Source of the DNA: Diacronema lutheri
Taxonomy: Eukaryota; Haptophyta; Pavlovophyceae; Pavlovales; Pavlovaceae
DNA length: 64,000 bases
Assembly (NCBI GenBank): GCA_019448385.1
Contig: JAGTXO010000008.1
Location: 1,054,001-1,118,000 of the forward strand
Direction of reading: 5' to 3'
This document shows positions 1-10,700 of the stretch, piece after piece; positions within the stretch are counted from its first letter, which is position 1; the number at the start of each line of letters is the position of its first letter. The notes under the pieces were generated by a model that had not been told where the DNA came from, searched no databases, and was given only the letters and a program-made list of their open reading frames with translations. A program made the position numbers and the translations under genes.

Positions 1-3000
1 CTCGGCTCATTGCTCACGCATGGCGGCTCGGGCGTCAAGTCGGAGGTGGACGCGGCGCTCGACGTGCTGTGGACGCTCGCGCAGGACGACGGAGCTGCGC
101 TCAGGCCGCACACGGCCCTCCTTTCGACGCAGCTCGACCATCTCGACGCGCTGACGCTCGCGCAGACGCGCAGACTCTTCGCGGCGTTTGGCCGCCTCTC
201 GCTCGAACCAGACGGCGCGTCGCGCGGCCGGCGCGGCGACGAGCTGTCAATCCTCGTGCGCAAGATGCTCACGGCGGTCGACCCGGCGTACCGCAAGCGC
301 GGCGTCGCCGCCGCGTGCGCGATCGTCGAGCAGCTCTGCCCCGCGGAGCGCGACGCGCCCGACGGCGCGCGCGCGGACGCGGCGCGCGAGGCCGAGTCGC
401 TCCTCGAGCAGATGGGCGTGGCGTGCGAGCGCGACTGGCGGTGCGCCGCGCTGCGCGACGCGGAGTTCTCAAAGGCCGTGCGCGCCGGCCGCCTCGCCGC
501 CGAGCTCGTGCGCACGCTGCTTGAGAAGAGCACGGACGCGCTCGAGACGCGCCACGTCGTCGAGCTCGTCGCGCTCGACACGAACGCCATGCCCGCCTTC
601 CACGGCGTGCGCACGGCGGTCGTGCTGTGCGCCGAGCATGCGGCCGGCCGCGTCGACGGCTCGGCCGTCGGCTCGGCCGACGCCGACGCCGCCGACCTCG
701 CCGTCGACATCGCGCTCTCGCTCGCAAAGGCGCGCGCGGGCGGCGCGGCCGCAGCGGGCGCGGCGGGCGTGCAGTCGCTCTGCTCGACCTTTGAGCTGGT
801 GTGCGAGTGCCTCCTGTCGACGGAGGGCGCGCTCGGCGAGGTGGACGCGATGCTTGGCTGTCCGCTCATCTCCGTCGACCCGGCCGACGTGCTGCCGCCC
901 GCGACCAAGCTGCGCGAGCTCTCGCCGGACGGGCGCGAGCTCGTGTGCGCGAGCGTCTTCCATGCCGTCAGGTGGGTGCGCTCGCTGCTGTGCTGCTTCT
1001 GCGCCGAGCTGCGCCGCACGATGGACACGGACGTCGCGGCCAAGCTCGTTCGCCGCGCCGAAGCCCTCGCCGCGCTCGAGCTCTTCCTCGAGCAGTGCGC
1101 CGCGCTCACGCCCGGCTTTGCGCCCGCGCTCGCGAGCGCCGGCGCCGGCGCTGGCGCCGGCGCGCAGCAGCCGGCGCGCGCGGGCGGCAAGAAGGGCGGC
1201 GGTGCTGCGAGCAAGGGGAAGAGCAAAGGCGCGGCGCGCGATGACGACGAGCCCGCCGAAGGGACGACGCAGGATGGCGGCGCGCGCGCGCAGCTGGCGG
1301 GCAAGAAGCCGGCGGGCGGCGTGCGCTCAGGCGCGCGCGCGGGCGCGCCGGCCAACGGCGGCGGCGGCGGCGGCGGTGGTGCGAGCAGCACGGCCAAGCC
1401 GGGCGGCACGAGCCACGGCCTGCCCACCGGCGGTCTGCACGACTGGCCGCAGCTGCAGCTCGTCGCGCAGCTCGCGCCTCTCCTCCGGCCGCTCAGCGTG
1501 AACGCCTCCATCCTGCTCGCGCTCCAGACCGCGCGCGACTGCGATTCGAACTGCGAAACGGTCGACGCGGGCGAGGCGGCGCGCGGTGGCGTGCGCGCGC
1601 TCGAGCTCTCGCCCGCCGCGATCCACCTGCTCGTCACCGCGCTGCACTCGCAGCTCGTGCCGCTGCTGCGCGCCGAGGGCGGCGGTGGCCTCGCCGCGCG
1701 CGCCGGCGTGGGCGGCGGCGGCGGCGTCGTCGGCGGCGGCGGTGCGGACGACGACGGCGCGGACGCGAGCGAGAGCGGGCTGAGCGCGGACGAGGCGCTC
1801 TCGACGGCCATCTTCGGGCTGCGCGCCTTCCCGCTTCACCTCGCCTCGCTGCTCGAGCTGATCGAAGCGCACGCGCACCGCAGGCCCGCGCACGCGCGCG
1901 GCGATGGCGACGATGGCGGCGATGTCGGCGACGGCGAGGGCGATGACGGCTGCCGCGGGGCCGACGGCGCAGCGCCTACCCACACCGATGCCGCCAGCCT
2001 CGAGCGCGTGCCCGCCGAGCTGCAACCGTCGTACGCGCTGCCGGCCGTGAGCGCGATGCTGCGCACGCTGCGCGCCGTCGTCGCATGCGAGCGGCTGCGG
2101 CATGTCGACTCGCCGTCGCGCGCGCACGTGGGCGCGCTGCTGCACGCGCTCGCGCAGGCCGATGGCGCTTCGCGCCCCTCGCGCGAGCCTTCGGACGACG
2201 AGCTCTCCGCGCTCGCTGCGCGCGCGTGCGACTTTTGCGAGGCGATCCTCCCGTCACTTCCGTGCGGCACGGCCGCGCTCGACGTCGTCGAGCTGCTGCT
2301 CGCGCTCGCGCACGTGCCGGCCGCGGCCAGCGCGCAGCGCACGCAGCTCACTACCCGCGCCGCCGACGCTGCCGCCGTGCTCCTCGGCCGCGCGTGGGCG
2401 AGCAACATGCCCAAGCCGCGCGGCGCGCAGATCGCTCGCCTCTTCCACGTCGCGCTCGCGCACGCGCCGCGCCCAAAGGCGGTGCTCGAGGAGTGGGTCG
2501 CGTCGGTACTACCGCAGTTCCTCGCGCAAGTCACGTCGACGTGCGACGGTGCGCGCCGGGCACGCCCTCCGCCGCGTGGCTTTCGCCTGCGCGCGCGCGC
2601 ACAACTGCGCGCGCCCAACCGCGCCCGACCGCGCCGGCCGCGCGCGCGCACGCGCGCGCGTGCAGGCGAGGGCTACGCAGCACAGCAGCCGCTCCTCTCA
2701 ACCAAGACGATCCATCTCTTCTACAAGCCGCTCACCGAGCAGCTCCTCGTGCTGCTCGGCGCCCTCGAGCTGCCCATCGAGCCGGCGGCCGTCGAGCGCC
2801 TTGGGTGCGGCACGCTCGGCGATGCGGTCGGCTCGGTCGGCGGCGTGATCGCGCTCTTCGCCGGGCTGCTCGCGCCGTCCAAGGCGCACGGCTTGGAGAC
2901 GCACGCCGCGCTGCTCGCGCACGTGCTGCGCATGAGGTGCGTGCTTCGCGCGCACACGCGCGTGCGAAGTGCGCGCGTCGTGAGAGCCGCGCGCGCTCTC

Positions 3001-3621
3001 AAGGCGTGCGCGCCGCGCGCCCGCATCGCGCGCCGCGCCGCGCGCCGCAGCCGCCAGTTCTTGCAGCTCTTCAACAAGCGTGCAATGCCCTTCTTCACCG
3101 CCGCCTTCTCGCGCGCCGACCAGCGCGAGGCGATCAGCGCAGCGCTCAAGAGCCTGCAGGGCTGCACGCGCGTCGTCCAGTCGCACTGCGCGCAGGCCAA
3201 GGCGTCGCGCACCGTCGGCGCGCTCGCGCAGCTGCCTCACGTTAAGAAGCAGCTCGAGGTGCTGCTCTTCAGCGTCAAGCAGATGCTCGCCGAGCACGAG
3301 TGCACCGCCGCCTTCTGGGTGGGCAATCTGCGCCACAAGACCGCCGCCGGCGAGCTCGTCGGCTCGCAGGTCGAGCCGGTCGCAAGGCGCGGCGCGAACA
3401 AGGCCAGCGACGCCAAAGGCCGCGCAAAGAAGGCGGCCGCGCGCCGCGGCGCCAAGCCGCTTGAGGGCGAGGACGAGGCGGTGGATATCGACGACGTGAC
3501 GGAGGCGCGCGAGGCGAGCTGTGGCAGCGACGACGATGAGGGCGAGGGCGAGGGCGACGAGTGCGATGGCGATGACGATGAGGAGGGGGACGACGACGAC
3601 GATGAGGACGAGGACGAGTAG
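1..3621 (+). CDS. FANCD2: FANCD2, 3' part (Fanconi anaemia group D2 protein), partial at left edge
   Basis: FANCD2 pairs with FANCI on DNA at interstrand crosslinks in the nucleus. The window opens inside the gene, and the first readable stretch (THGGSGVKSEVDAALDVL) aligns with human FANCD2 near residue 480. Further matches follow in order: a DAMLGCPLI segment, a MPFF-AAFSRAD helix region, and the diagnostic C-terminal EAFW-like motif read here as TAAFWVGNLRHKT, followed by an acidic tail of Asp/Glu as in the human protein. Two introns fit GT-AG rules and keep frame: 2549-2665 and 2937-3050. Removing them joins CDG/EGYAAQ and RMS/RQFLQLF. Low-complexity Gly/Ala inserts near nt 1140-1400 and 1680-1760 are lineage-specific. 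The gene is convergent with the kinase at 3845, 223 bp away. Identity is strong; the upstream third lies outside the window. Confidence 0.85.
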   Translation, partial: LGSLLTHGGSGVKSEVDAALDVLWTLAQDDGAALRPHTALLSTQLDHLDALTLAQTRRLFAAFGRLSLEPDGASRGRRGDELSILVRKMLTAVDPAYRKRGVAAACAIVEQLCPAERDAPDGARADAAREAESLLEQMGVACERDWRCAALRDAEFSKAVRAGRLAAELVRTLLEKSTDALETRHVVELVALDTNAMPAFHGVRTAVVLCAEHAAGRVDGSAVGSADADAADLAVDIALSLAKARAGGAAAAGAAGVQSLCSTFELVCECLLSTEGALGEVDAMLGCPLISVDPADVLPPATKLRELSPDGRELVCASVFHAVRWVRSLLCCFCAELRRTMDTDVAAKLVRRAEALAALELFLEQCAALTPGFAPALASAGAGAGAGAQQPARAGGKKGGGAASKGKSKGAARDDDEPAEGTTQDGGARAQLAGKKPAGGVRSGARAGAPANGGGGGGGGASSTAKPGGTSHGLPTGGLHDWPQLQLVAQLAPLLRPLSVNASILLALQTARDCDSNCETVDAGEAARGGVRALELSPAAIHLLVTALHSQLVPLLRAEGGGGLAARAGVGGGGGVVGGGGADDDGADASESGLSADEALSTAIFGLRAFPLHLASLLELIEAHAHRRPAHARGDGDDGGDVGDGEGDDGCRGADGAAPTHTDAASLERVPAELQPSYALPAVSAMLRTLRAVVACERLRHVDSPSRAHVGALLHALAQADGASRPSREPSDDELSALAARACDFCEAILPSLPCGTAALDVVELLLALAHVPAAASAQRTQLTTRAADAAAVLLGRAWASNMPKPRGAQIARLFHVALAHAPRPKAVLEEWVASVLPQFLAQVTSTCDGARRARPPPRGFRLRARAQLRAPNRARPRRPRARTRARAGEGYAAQQPLLSTKTIHLFYKPLTEQLLVLLGALELPIEPAAVERLGCGTLGDAVGSVGGVIALFAGLLAPSKAHGLETHAALLAHVLRMRCVLRAHTRVRSARVVRAARALKACAPRARIARRAARRSRQFLQLFNKRAMPFFTAAFSRADQREAISAALKSLQGCTRVVQSHCAQAKASRTVGALAQLPHVKKQLEVLLFSVKQMLAEHECTAAFWVGNLRHKTAAGELVGSQVEPVARRGANKASDAKGRAKKAAARRGAKPLEGEDEAVDIDDVTEAREASCGSDDDEGEGEGDECDGDDDEEGDDDDDEDEDE

Positions 3622-3844
3622 GACACGCGCCGAGGCTTCTTGCTCGCCGTGCGCGCGTCGATCGCCGCCGCGCACGGCGCGCGGCCATCGCCATGGCTCT
3701 CAATGCGCGCCGACCACGTGCGCCGGCCACTCTCGCAGACCATCCGCGCACTCCACCACCCAACGTTCTGCACGGCCGCGTTCAGCACACAATAGTTCAG
3801 AGCGCTTTCGTCAGCGGCGCCGATCGGCCACTGATCGGCCGGGC

Positions 3845-6800
3845 CTAGACGCGCGGCGGCTGAAGGCGGAGCCGCCTGAGCTCACGTATGGCGAGCTCCT
3901 TGTCGCTCAGTTCGGGCGCTCGTCGACGTTGCATCGCCCAGTCGGCCTCGGCCAACTCGGCGTCGCCGATCGCTTCGCTGTCGGCGTCGGCGTCCGCCTC
4001 GCCGCCCGTCTCAGCAACGCCGAGCGCGCGGCTTTGATCGCCCGCGCGCCCACCGTCCGCCTCGTGCTGGCGCTGCGCCTCCTCCATCCTGCGCAGGAAG
4101 CGCGCGTTGGCGCTGCGCGACCGCTCGCCGGGCGGCGGTGCGTTCTCGTCGTCCTCGCGGCCGTCGTTGGCGCCGCCACGCGCGGCGCTCGACGGCGCGG
4201 GCCGCAGCGGGCGGAGGCGTGCATCGGCGAGCTGGGTGACCGCCGCGGACGCGACAAAGCCCTCGTCGGCGCCGCGCGCCGCGTCGACGTGGGCGGCTGG
4301 CGGCGTCGGCGGCGCCCGCGCTGAACTCGCGTGCGCGACGCCCGCGCTCGCCGGACGCGGCGGCCGCAGCGATGCGTCGGCGTGCGCCGGCCAGCTCTCG
4401 GCGCGCGCGCTGTCAGCGCGGCGCGTGGTGCTTGCCTGCTTGTGCTTGAGGAGCGAGAGGGGCGAGCGCTCGTCGGGCAGGCCGGCCGCGACGTGCATTG
4501 GAGCGGGCGCCTCGCCGCTCGCGGGCGCTGCGAGCTCGGCAGAGCCGTCGCCCACGCCGAGCCGAGCCGAGCGGACCGCGTACGCCCGCGCCGCCGAGCT
4601 TGCCGTCGGCCGCCACACGGCGCCGCCCGCGAGCGCGGGCGGAGGCAGCCGCGCGACCGGCCGGCCGGCCGGGCGCACGACCACGCCCACGCGGCGGCGG
4701 CCGGCGTCGAGCGCGCGCGCCGAACGGGAGAGCGCGGCGGCGCGATGCGACGATAACGGCGGTGGCGAGGGCGACGTGAGGATGATTGGCCGGTTGGCCA
4801 GGCTGGGCGTCGAGCGGCTTTCGCGCGGCGGCGGCGGGCCAACGCGCGGCGGCGAGAGCGTGCGCGTGTGCGCCGCGCGCGGCTCAACGTGGCCGGCGTA
4901 GGCTGCGGCGTGCGGCTCGAGACCGAGCGCGGCACGGGCAACGAGTGCATGTGGCTCGCGGCTTGCACCCCGCCCGCCGTTCAGCCCGCCGTACGGCCCG
5001 CCGGCAGCTCCGAGCATCGCCGCCATCTCGGCCTCGTCGGCCGGCGGCAGCAGTAGCGAGGCCGTGACGAGCTCGAAGTCGCCGTCGCCGCGCGCTCCAC
5101 CGCGCGAGCCGTCCATGCCATCCGTTGCCACGCCGTCCATGCCCCCGCCGACGGCGTCGTTGCCGAGCTGTGCGAGCGCCTCGCGCGCCTCGCGCTGGCG
5201 ACCGCCATCGCTCGAGGGCTCGGGCTCGTCGCGCATGCTCGCGCCGTGCGCATCAGCCACCATCGCACGCGCGCCGTGCGCCGTCGCGCTCTGCGCGGCG
5301 ACGAGCGCGTCGTGGCTGGCTTGGAGCTGCGCCTCGCGCTGTCGGAGCGCTTCGGTCGCCTCGCGCAGCGCGTGCGCGCCCTCGAGCGCGGCGGAGCGCT
5401 GCTCGGCCGCCGCGAGCATTTGACGCGCCATCAGCTGCCGCTGCCGCGCGAGCTCGGCCTCGAGGCCCTCGTTGCGCACACGCAACGCCTCCTCGCGTGC
5501 GCGCAGCTCGGCGACGACGCCGGCCGCGTCGTCACGCGCCGCCGGCTGCGGCGGCGGCGCGCGCGCCCAGTCCGTCGCGGGCTCGCGCCGCATCGCGGCG
5601 GGCTCAACGCCTCCGCGCGGCGCGCGCTCGAGCACGCGCGCGGCGCGATCGCTGATGGCGTGCGCGCGCGCACTGCGGCCGGCGGCGCGCAGCGCGCGCG
5701 TCTCGCGCAGCGCGGCGCGCAGCTCGGCCGGGTGCGCGCCGAGCAGCTCGTCGCCGTCGTCGCTCGAGTCGTCGCGCTCGCCGCCCGCCGAGGCGGGTGG
5801 CGCGAGCGTTACGTCGTCGTCGTCGTCTCTTGAGCTGCCCGCCGCGGCGGTGGTCGCGCGCGCGCGCGCGCCGTGCACGGCCGCGTGAGCCGCCGCGCCG
5901 GCGAGGCGAGTCGACATGCGCACGGGCGGTGGTACGCCCGCCGGTGCTGGAAGCGCGCCATCGATTGGACCCGGTGACGCATGGCTGCCGTCGCTGCGCA
6001 GCTCGAGCTGAGCTCGGCGACGGCGACATGCGATCGGCCGCGCCGCGTCGTCCGCCATGCTGAACGGCAGCGGCGGCGCTTGCTCGTCCGCTCCGACCGC
6101 CTGCAGCACGCGGTGCACAGACCACGTGGGCAGCAGCTCATTCGCACCGTCCGAGCCGCGGCCGTGCGCAGCGAGCGACGGTGCGCGCGGCAGCAGCTCC
6201 TCCGCGGCGCCGTCGGGCGACGTGGCATCGAGCACCGCCCCCGACACGAGTGGCGCACTCACCACCGCATCGTACGCGCGCGCTTCGGCGGGCGACGGCG
6301 CGCTGGGAGGCGGAGCCGCAGCGGGAGGGCGGACAGGCGGCGAGCCGTCAAGCATCGGCCCGAGCAGCGTCGCGCGCGCATCGCTCACAGCGCCCGCACA
6401 CAAGAGCGCCGCTCGCACGACGCCCTCGCGCGCACTGCCCTCCTCGACGCGCGCGGGCGTGTGGAAGGCTCGGCCGGGCGTCGTGCGCGCGGGCGTGCGG
6501 CGCGTCTCGGCCACCAACGGCGCGGACGGTGGCGCGAGCGGCGGCCGCGGCGGCGATGGCGGCGGCCGCCCGGCGGCGGGCGCGAGGCGGCGGGCGTGTG
6601 GGCCTTGGAGCACGTCGCGCGCTGTCGGACGGCGGTCGGACTGCTTTGCGAGGAGCGCAAAGATGGCGAGGCCGAGCTGCGCCGAGTATACGGCGGGAAG
6701 CTCGGCCGGCTCGGTCGCCTGGATCCGCCGGCAGAGCACGCGCTCGTTGGCCGCCAGGAAGGGCGGACGGCCGCACGCAAGCTGGTAGGCAATGCAGCCC

Positions 6801-7677
6801 GCCGCCCACACGTCGGCAGGCGCGCCGCCCGTCTCACCGCGGCACAGCTCGGGCGCAGCATACAGCGCGCCACCGCTCGCACCGATGCCGCCATCGCCAC
6901 CGCCACCACGCGCCGAGCTCGCGATGCGCGCGAAGCCCAGATCGCCAAGCTGCGCCTCGCCATCGTCGCCTGCGCGAGGGACGGCGGAGCGCGCGCTTTT
7001 GCGGCGGATGAAGGGAAGGGTGCGTGCGTGCGCGCGGTGGGCGCGTGGGTCGCGCGCGCGGCACCGATGAAAATGTTTGACGGCTTGAGGTCGCGATGCA
7101 CGAGCCCGTGCTCGTGCAGGTCGCGCAGCCCGCGCAGCACGGCCGAGAGATAGGCCCACACGTCCTCCTCGACCAACGGCTCGCCCGCGCGCCGCGTGAG
7201 CAGCGTCGCGAGGTCGCCACGCCGCGCGGAGCGGCACACAACGTGCAGCCAGCCGCCGTCGAGGAACGCGTCCACGTGCTGGACGACGCGCGCGCTACGC
7301 AGCGCGCACGCGCGCGCGGCCTCGTCCACCATCGCGCGCTGCGCAGAGGTTGGGCGCGCGCGCGCGCGCGACGTGTTGGCGCGGGCCACGGACGGCGACG
7401 CGGCAGTGCCACGTGACGCGGGCCGCGCGTGCCGGCTCGAGCGCGCGCGCACCTGCTCGTCCTCGCCAAGGCCGGCGAGCGCGCTCTGCTTGATGACGAC
7501 GTCGCCGACCCCGTCGTCCGGTCGGCCGCGCGCGCGGAGGACACGGCAGCTCGCTGCGGAGGCTAGGACGCCCGTCACGTCGTATCGCTCGTCGAGCACG
7601 CCGCTCGGCGGCGCCGACGGCGCGCGCGCCTGCGCCTCGGCTTCGGGCACCACCTGCCGCCTGCCGGCGCTCAGCAT
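3845..7677 (-). CDS. NEK-like serine/threonine protein kinase with long C-terminal tail
   Basis: About 1207 aa from three exons: 7677-7453, 7338-7065 and 6969-3845. The introns (7452-7339 and 7064-6970) have GT-AG ends and phases 0 and 1. The N-terminal kinase domain has the VIK lysine region, the catalytic loop HRDLKPSN, a DLG in place of DFG (metal-binding Asp kept), an APE motif, and the NEK-like DVWAAGCIAYQL and DRRPTARDVL blocks. The Gly-rich loop is degenerate (GVLASAASCRV), so ATP binding may be altered, though the catalytic Asp and Lys remain. The tail is largely disordered, with Ser/Pro, acidic patches and one coiled coil (about nt 5530-5260). I chose the ATG at 7677 because no earlier in-frame ATG is evident. 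It diverges from CAF-1 p150 with 80 bp between starts. NEK relatives act in cell-cycle, centrosome and cilium control; this member's role is inference. Confidence 0.75.
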
Positions 7678-7757
7678 ACCACGCTCGACGCCACGGCACA
7701 CCGTTTTGATTTTGACCGCAGAAAGCGCGCGAAAGGCGGGGAGGCGCGAAGGGCGAC
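7678..7757. promoter_or_regulatory. 80-bp bidirectional promoter (kinase / CAF-1 p150) with E2F-like site
   Basis: This is the only DNA between the start codons of the kinase (leftward) and CAF-1 p150 (rightward), so it must hold both promoters and both 5' UTRs unless upstream exons exist. It contains GCGCGAAA at 7727-7734, which reads TTTCGCGC on the other strand, an exact match to the E2F consensus TTTSSCGC. There is no TATA box. CAF-1 large-subunit genes are known E2F targets in plants and animals, so the site is plausible, but binding is not shown here. Confidence 0.5.
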
Positions 7758-10700
7758 ATGCTCGCCGACAGCTGCGAGGGCGCAGGCGCGCGCGAGGGCA
7801 GTGCGCTCGCGGGCGAGCTCGCGCCGCCACGGCACGACGAGCGTCTGCCGGCCGCTACACCGGCGAAGCGCGCCAAGCTCGAGCACACAGACGTCGAGCA
7901 GAGCGGCGCGCGCACGGTGCGCGTCGACCCTCGCGCGGCGGGCGCGTGCACCGAGGCGAGCGCCGCCGCGGGCGGCGGCACGGATGGCGCACGCGTGCAG
8001 GCGGAGCCTGAGACGAGTGTGCAGGCCGGCTGCACGCCTGATGCGGCCGAGACGCCGCCGGCGGGCGAGGCATCCGCGCGCGACGACGCCGGCGTGGCCG
8101 CCCCGCGCACGTCCGCACGCGCGGCCGCGCAGACGAGCGAGCCGCTCGTCGCGCCCGCGGTCGACGCGCGCAAGGAGGTGCACGGCCACTGCGCCGTCAC
8201 CCTGCGCGCGCGCCGCCGCCGTCGATCGCGCCGCCCGCGAGCGCGCCCGTCTGACGCGCGACGCGCCCGCCGCGTCGCCGCGCCGCCGCCGCAACGGCCG
8301 CGCAGCAAAAGCGCCTGCTCAAGGAGGCGGAGCGCAAGACCAAGGAGGCGGCCAAGGAGGCGGCCAAGGAGGCCGAGCGCGCGGCTAAGGAGGCTGCCAA
8401 AGAGGCGGCGCGTGTGGCCAAGGAGGCGGCCAAGGAGGCGGCGAAGGAAGCCGAGCTCCGGGCGAAGGAGGCTGCGAAGGAGGCGGCGCGCGCGGCCAAG
8501 GAGGCGGCCAAGGAGGCGGCGCGCAAGGCGAAGGAGGAGGCCAAGGAAGCCGAGCTCAGGGCCAAGGAGGCGGCCAAGGAGGCGGCGCGCAAGGCGAAGG
8601 AGGAGGCCAAGGAAGCCGAGCTCAGGGCCAAGGAGGACGAGCGTCGCGAGCGCGAGGCCGCGCGCGAAGCCGAGCGCGACGCGCGAGAGCGCGACAAGCG
8701 GCGGCGGGAGGAGGAGGCGCACGCGGCGCTCAAGCGCAGCCGGATCACAAATTGGTTCACGCAAACGGCCAAGGCGGCGGCGGCCGTCGTGCCGGCCGCG
8801 CCGAGCGCGCCGGCCGCGCACGCCGAGCCGCTGCCGCCGCCGACGCCGGGGGCTGCGGGCGGATCGCCGCGCGCGGCCGCTGCGGCCGGCACGCCGCGCG
8901 CACCGCGCTCGGCCGACGAGGCCGATGTCCGCGCGGCCGAGCGCGAGGCGGGTGCGGCGAGCGGTAGCGACGGGCGTGCGCAGATCCGGCTGCGGCGCGG
9001 CGTGTTGCACCCCTTCGACCTGCAGCCGTACACCGTCCTCGCGCCCCATCTGCGCGCGCCGCCACACGCGCCGCCGCCGGCGGACGCCGACGTGCCGGCC
9101 GACAGCGTGGACGGGCTGCGCGAGGCGCAGGCGCGTGCGGCGGCTCGGCGGCCCGAGCGGTACGCGCGCGCGGCGGCGGCACGCGCGCGCGCGCGCAGCT
9201 GGGAGACGGCCGCGTACAAGCTGCTGCTCTTCCACGAGGACGTGCGCCCGCCATTCTGGGGCACGATGCGCGCCGTCTCGCGCGCGGTGCGCGCGCGCCG
9301 GCCGCTCGGCCGCGCTGCGGACGCGGGCGTCGACTACGAGCAGGACAGCGAGGCGGAGTGGGAGTCGGAGCCCGAGGGCGAGGAGCTGCACTCCGCCGAC
9401 GAGGCGGACGACGGCGACGACGCGCAGAGCGAGCGCGGCTCGTCCGGCGACGACGACGACGACGAGGGGTGGCTCGTGCACTCGGACGACGAGGCCGTGC
9501 CGCCCGACGGAGCCGCCGCCGACGGTGCCGCCGCCGATGCGCCGCTCTCGCGCGCCGACGGCAAGCGACCGGCGCCCGCTGGCGCGCAGCCGCAGCCGCC
9601 CGCGCCGCGCGCGCGCGCGAAGCGTGCGCCGGCGCCGCACGAGCCGACGATCGTGCTCAACTTTGCCGGCGACGCGCACGCCGACGGCGCGTCGGCCGCG
9701 GCCGCGAGCTCGGCCGCAAGCTCGCTCGCGCTCGACGCGTATCGCGTGCACATCCTTGTGCCGTCCTCGGACCATCCTGCGCAGGCACGGCTGCCCGCGC
9801 TCGAGGCCGAGCTGCAGCTTTCCGCCGAGAGCGCCCGGCACGCCGCCGCCGCGGCCGTCGCCGCGTCGGCCGCCGCCGCCGCCGCGGCGTGCGCGCTCGA
9901 GCTCGCGCCGGCCGCGGCGGACGAGCGCGGCTCCGCGGCGGCGGCGCCGGGCGTGGCGCCTGACGCGGCGGTGAGCGCGCGCAAGGAGGCGCCCGCGCGC
10001 GGCGTCGCGCTCTCGGATGAGCACGTGGCCGAGCTGCTGCTGCTCGTGCACGGCTCCAAGGCGGGCGTCGCGAAGCTCGTCGACGCCTTTCGCGCGGCGC
10101 ACGCCGACGTGTCCAAGTCGTCGATCGAGCGGCGCATCCACGCGCTCACGCACGAGCGCGCGGGCATCGCCGAGCCTTGGCGCGCGCTGCCCGACGCGCT
10201 CGACGCGCACGGCGCACGCATGGACGCGCACGCCGCCGCCGTGCGCAGCGCCGGTGCCGAGGCGCCGGCGCATGCCATCTGCGGCCCGCTCGAGGTGCGA
10301 AAGGCGCAGCGCAACAAGCAGCACAAGCCGGCGGTGGCGGCGGTGCAGCCGACGCCGGAGCGCGGCGCGGCGGACGCCGCCGGCGCGGGCGCGCTCAACG
10401 CGGCGAACCCGCCATCGCGCGGCGAGCCCGCGACGGTGCCACCGCCGATGGCCGCGGCGCGCGAGCCGTGCGCGGCGCCACCGCTCGCGCCGCCCGCCCG
10501 CGCCGACGGTGCCGCCCGCGAGGTGGCGCTGCCCGCGCCAGCGGCGCGCGTGGAGGCGCGCGCCGCGCCCGCGACGACGGCGGCGCCGGCCGGCGCGCCG
10601 CGCGCCGCGTCATCGACGGCTGCCAACCCCTTCTCGCTCGCCAAGCGCGCGAGCTGTGCCGCGCCGCGCGTTGGCGGCGCGTCGCACGACGCGACCGACC

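Noticed and set aside
188-1501. Very long Arg/Ser-rich frames opposite or offset to FANCD2, and similar frames across the window
   Set aside because: At this GC content stop codons are rare in every frame. These frames have runs of Arg/Ser/Ala with no motif and are shadows of the real coding frame.
7295-10324. 1009-codon minus-strand frame opposite CAF-1 p150
   Set aside because: Antisense of the KER and linker regions; composition dominated by Arg and Leu repeats and no conserved block, whereas the plus strand matches p150 motif by motif.
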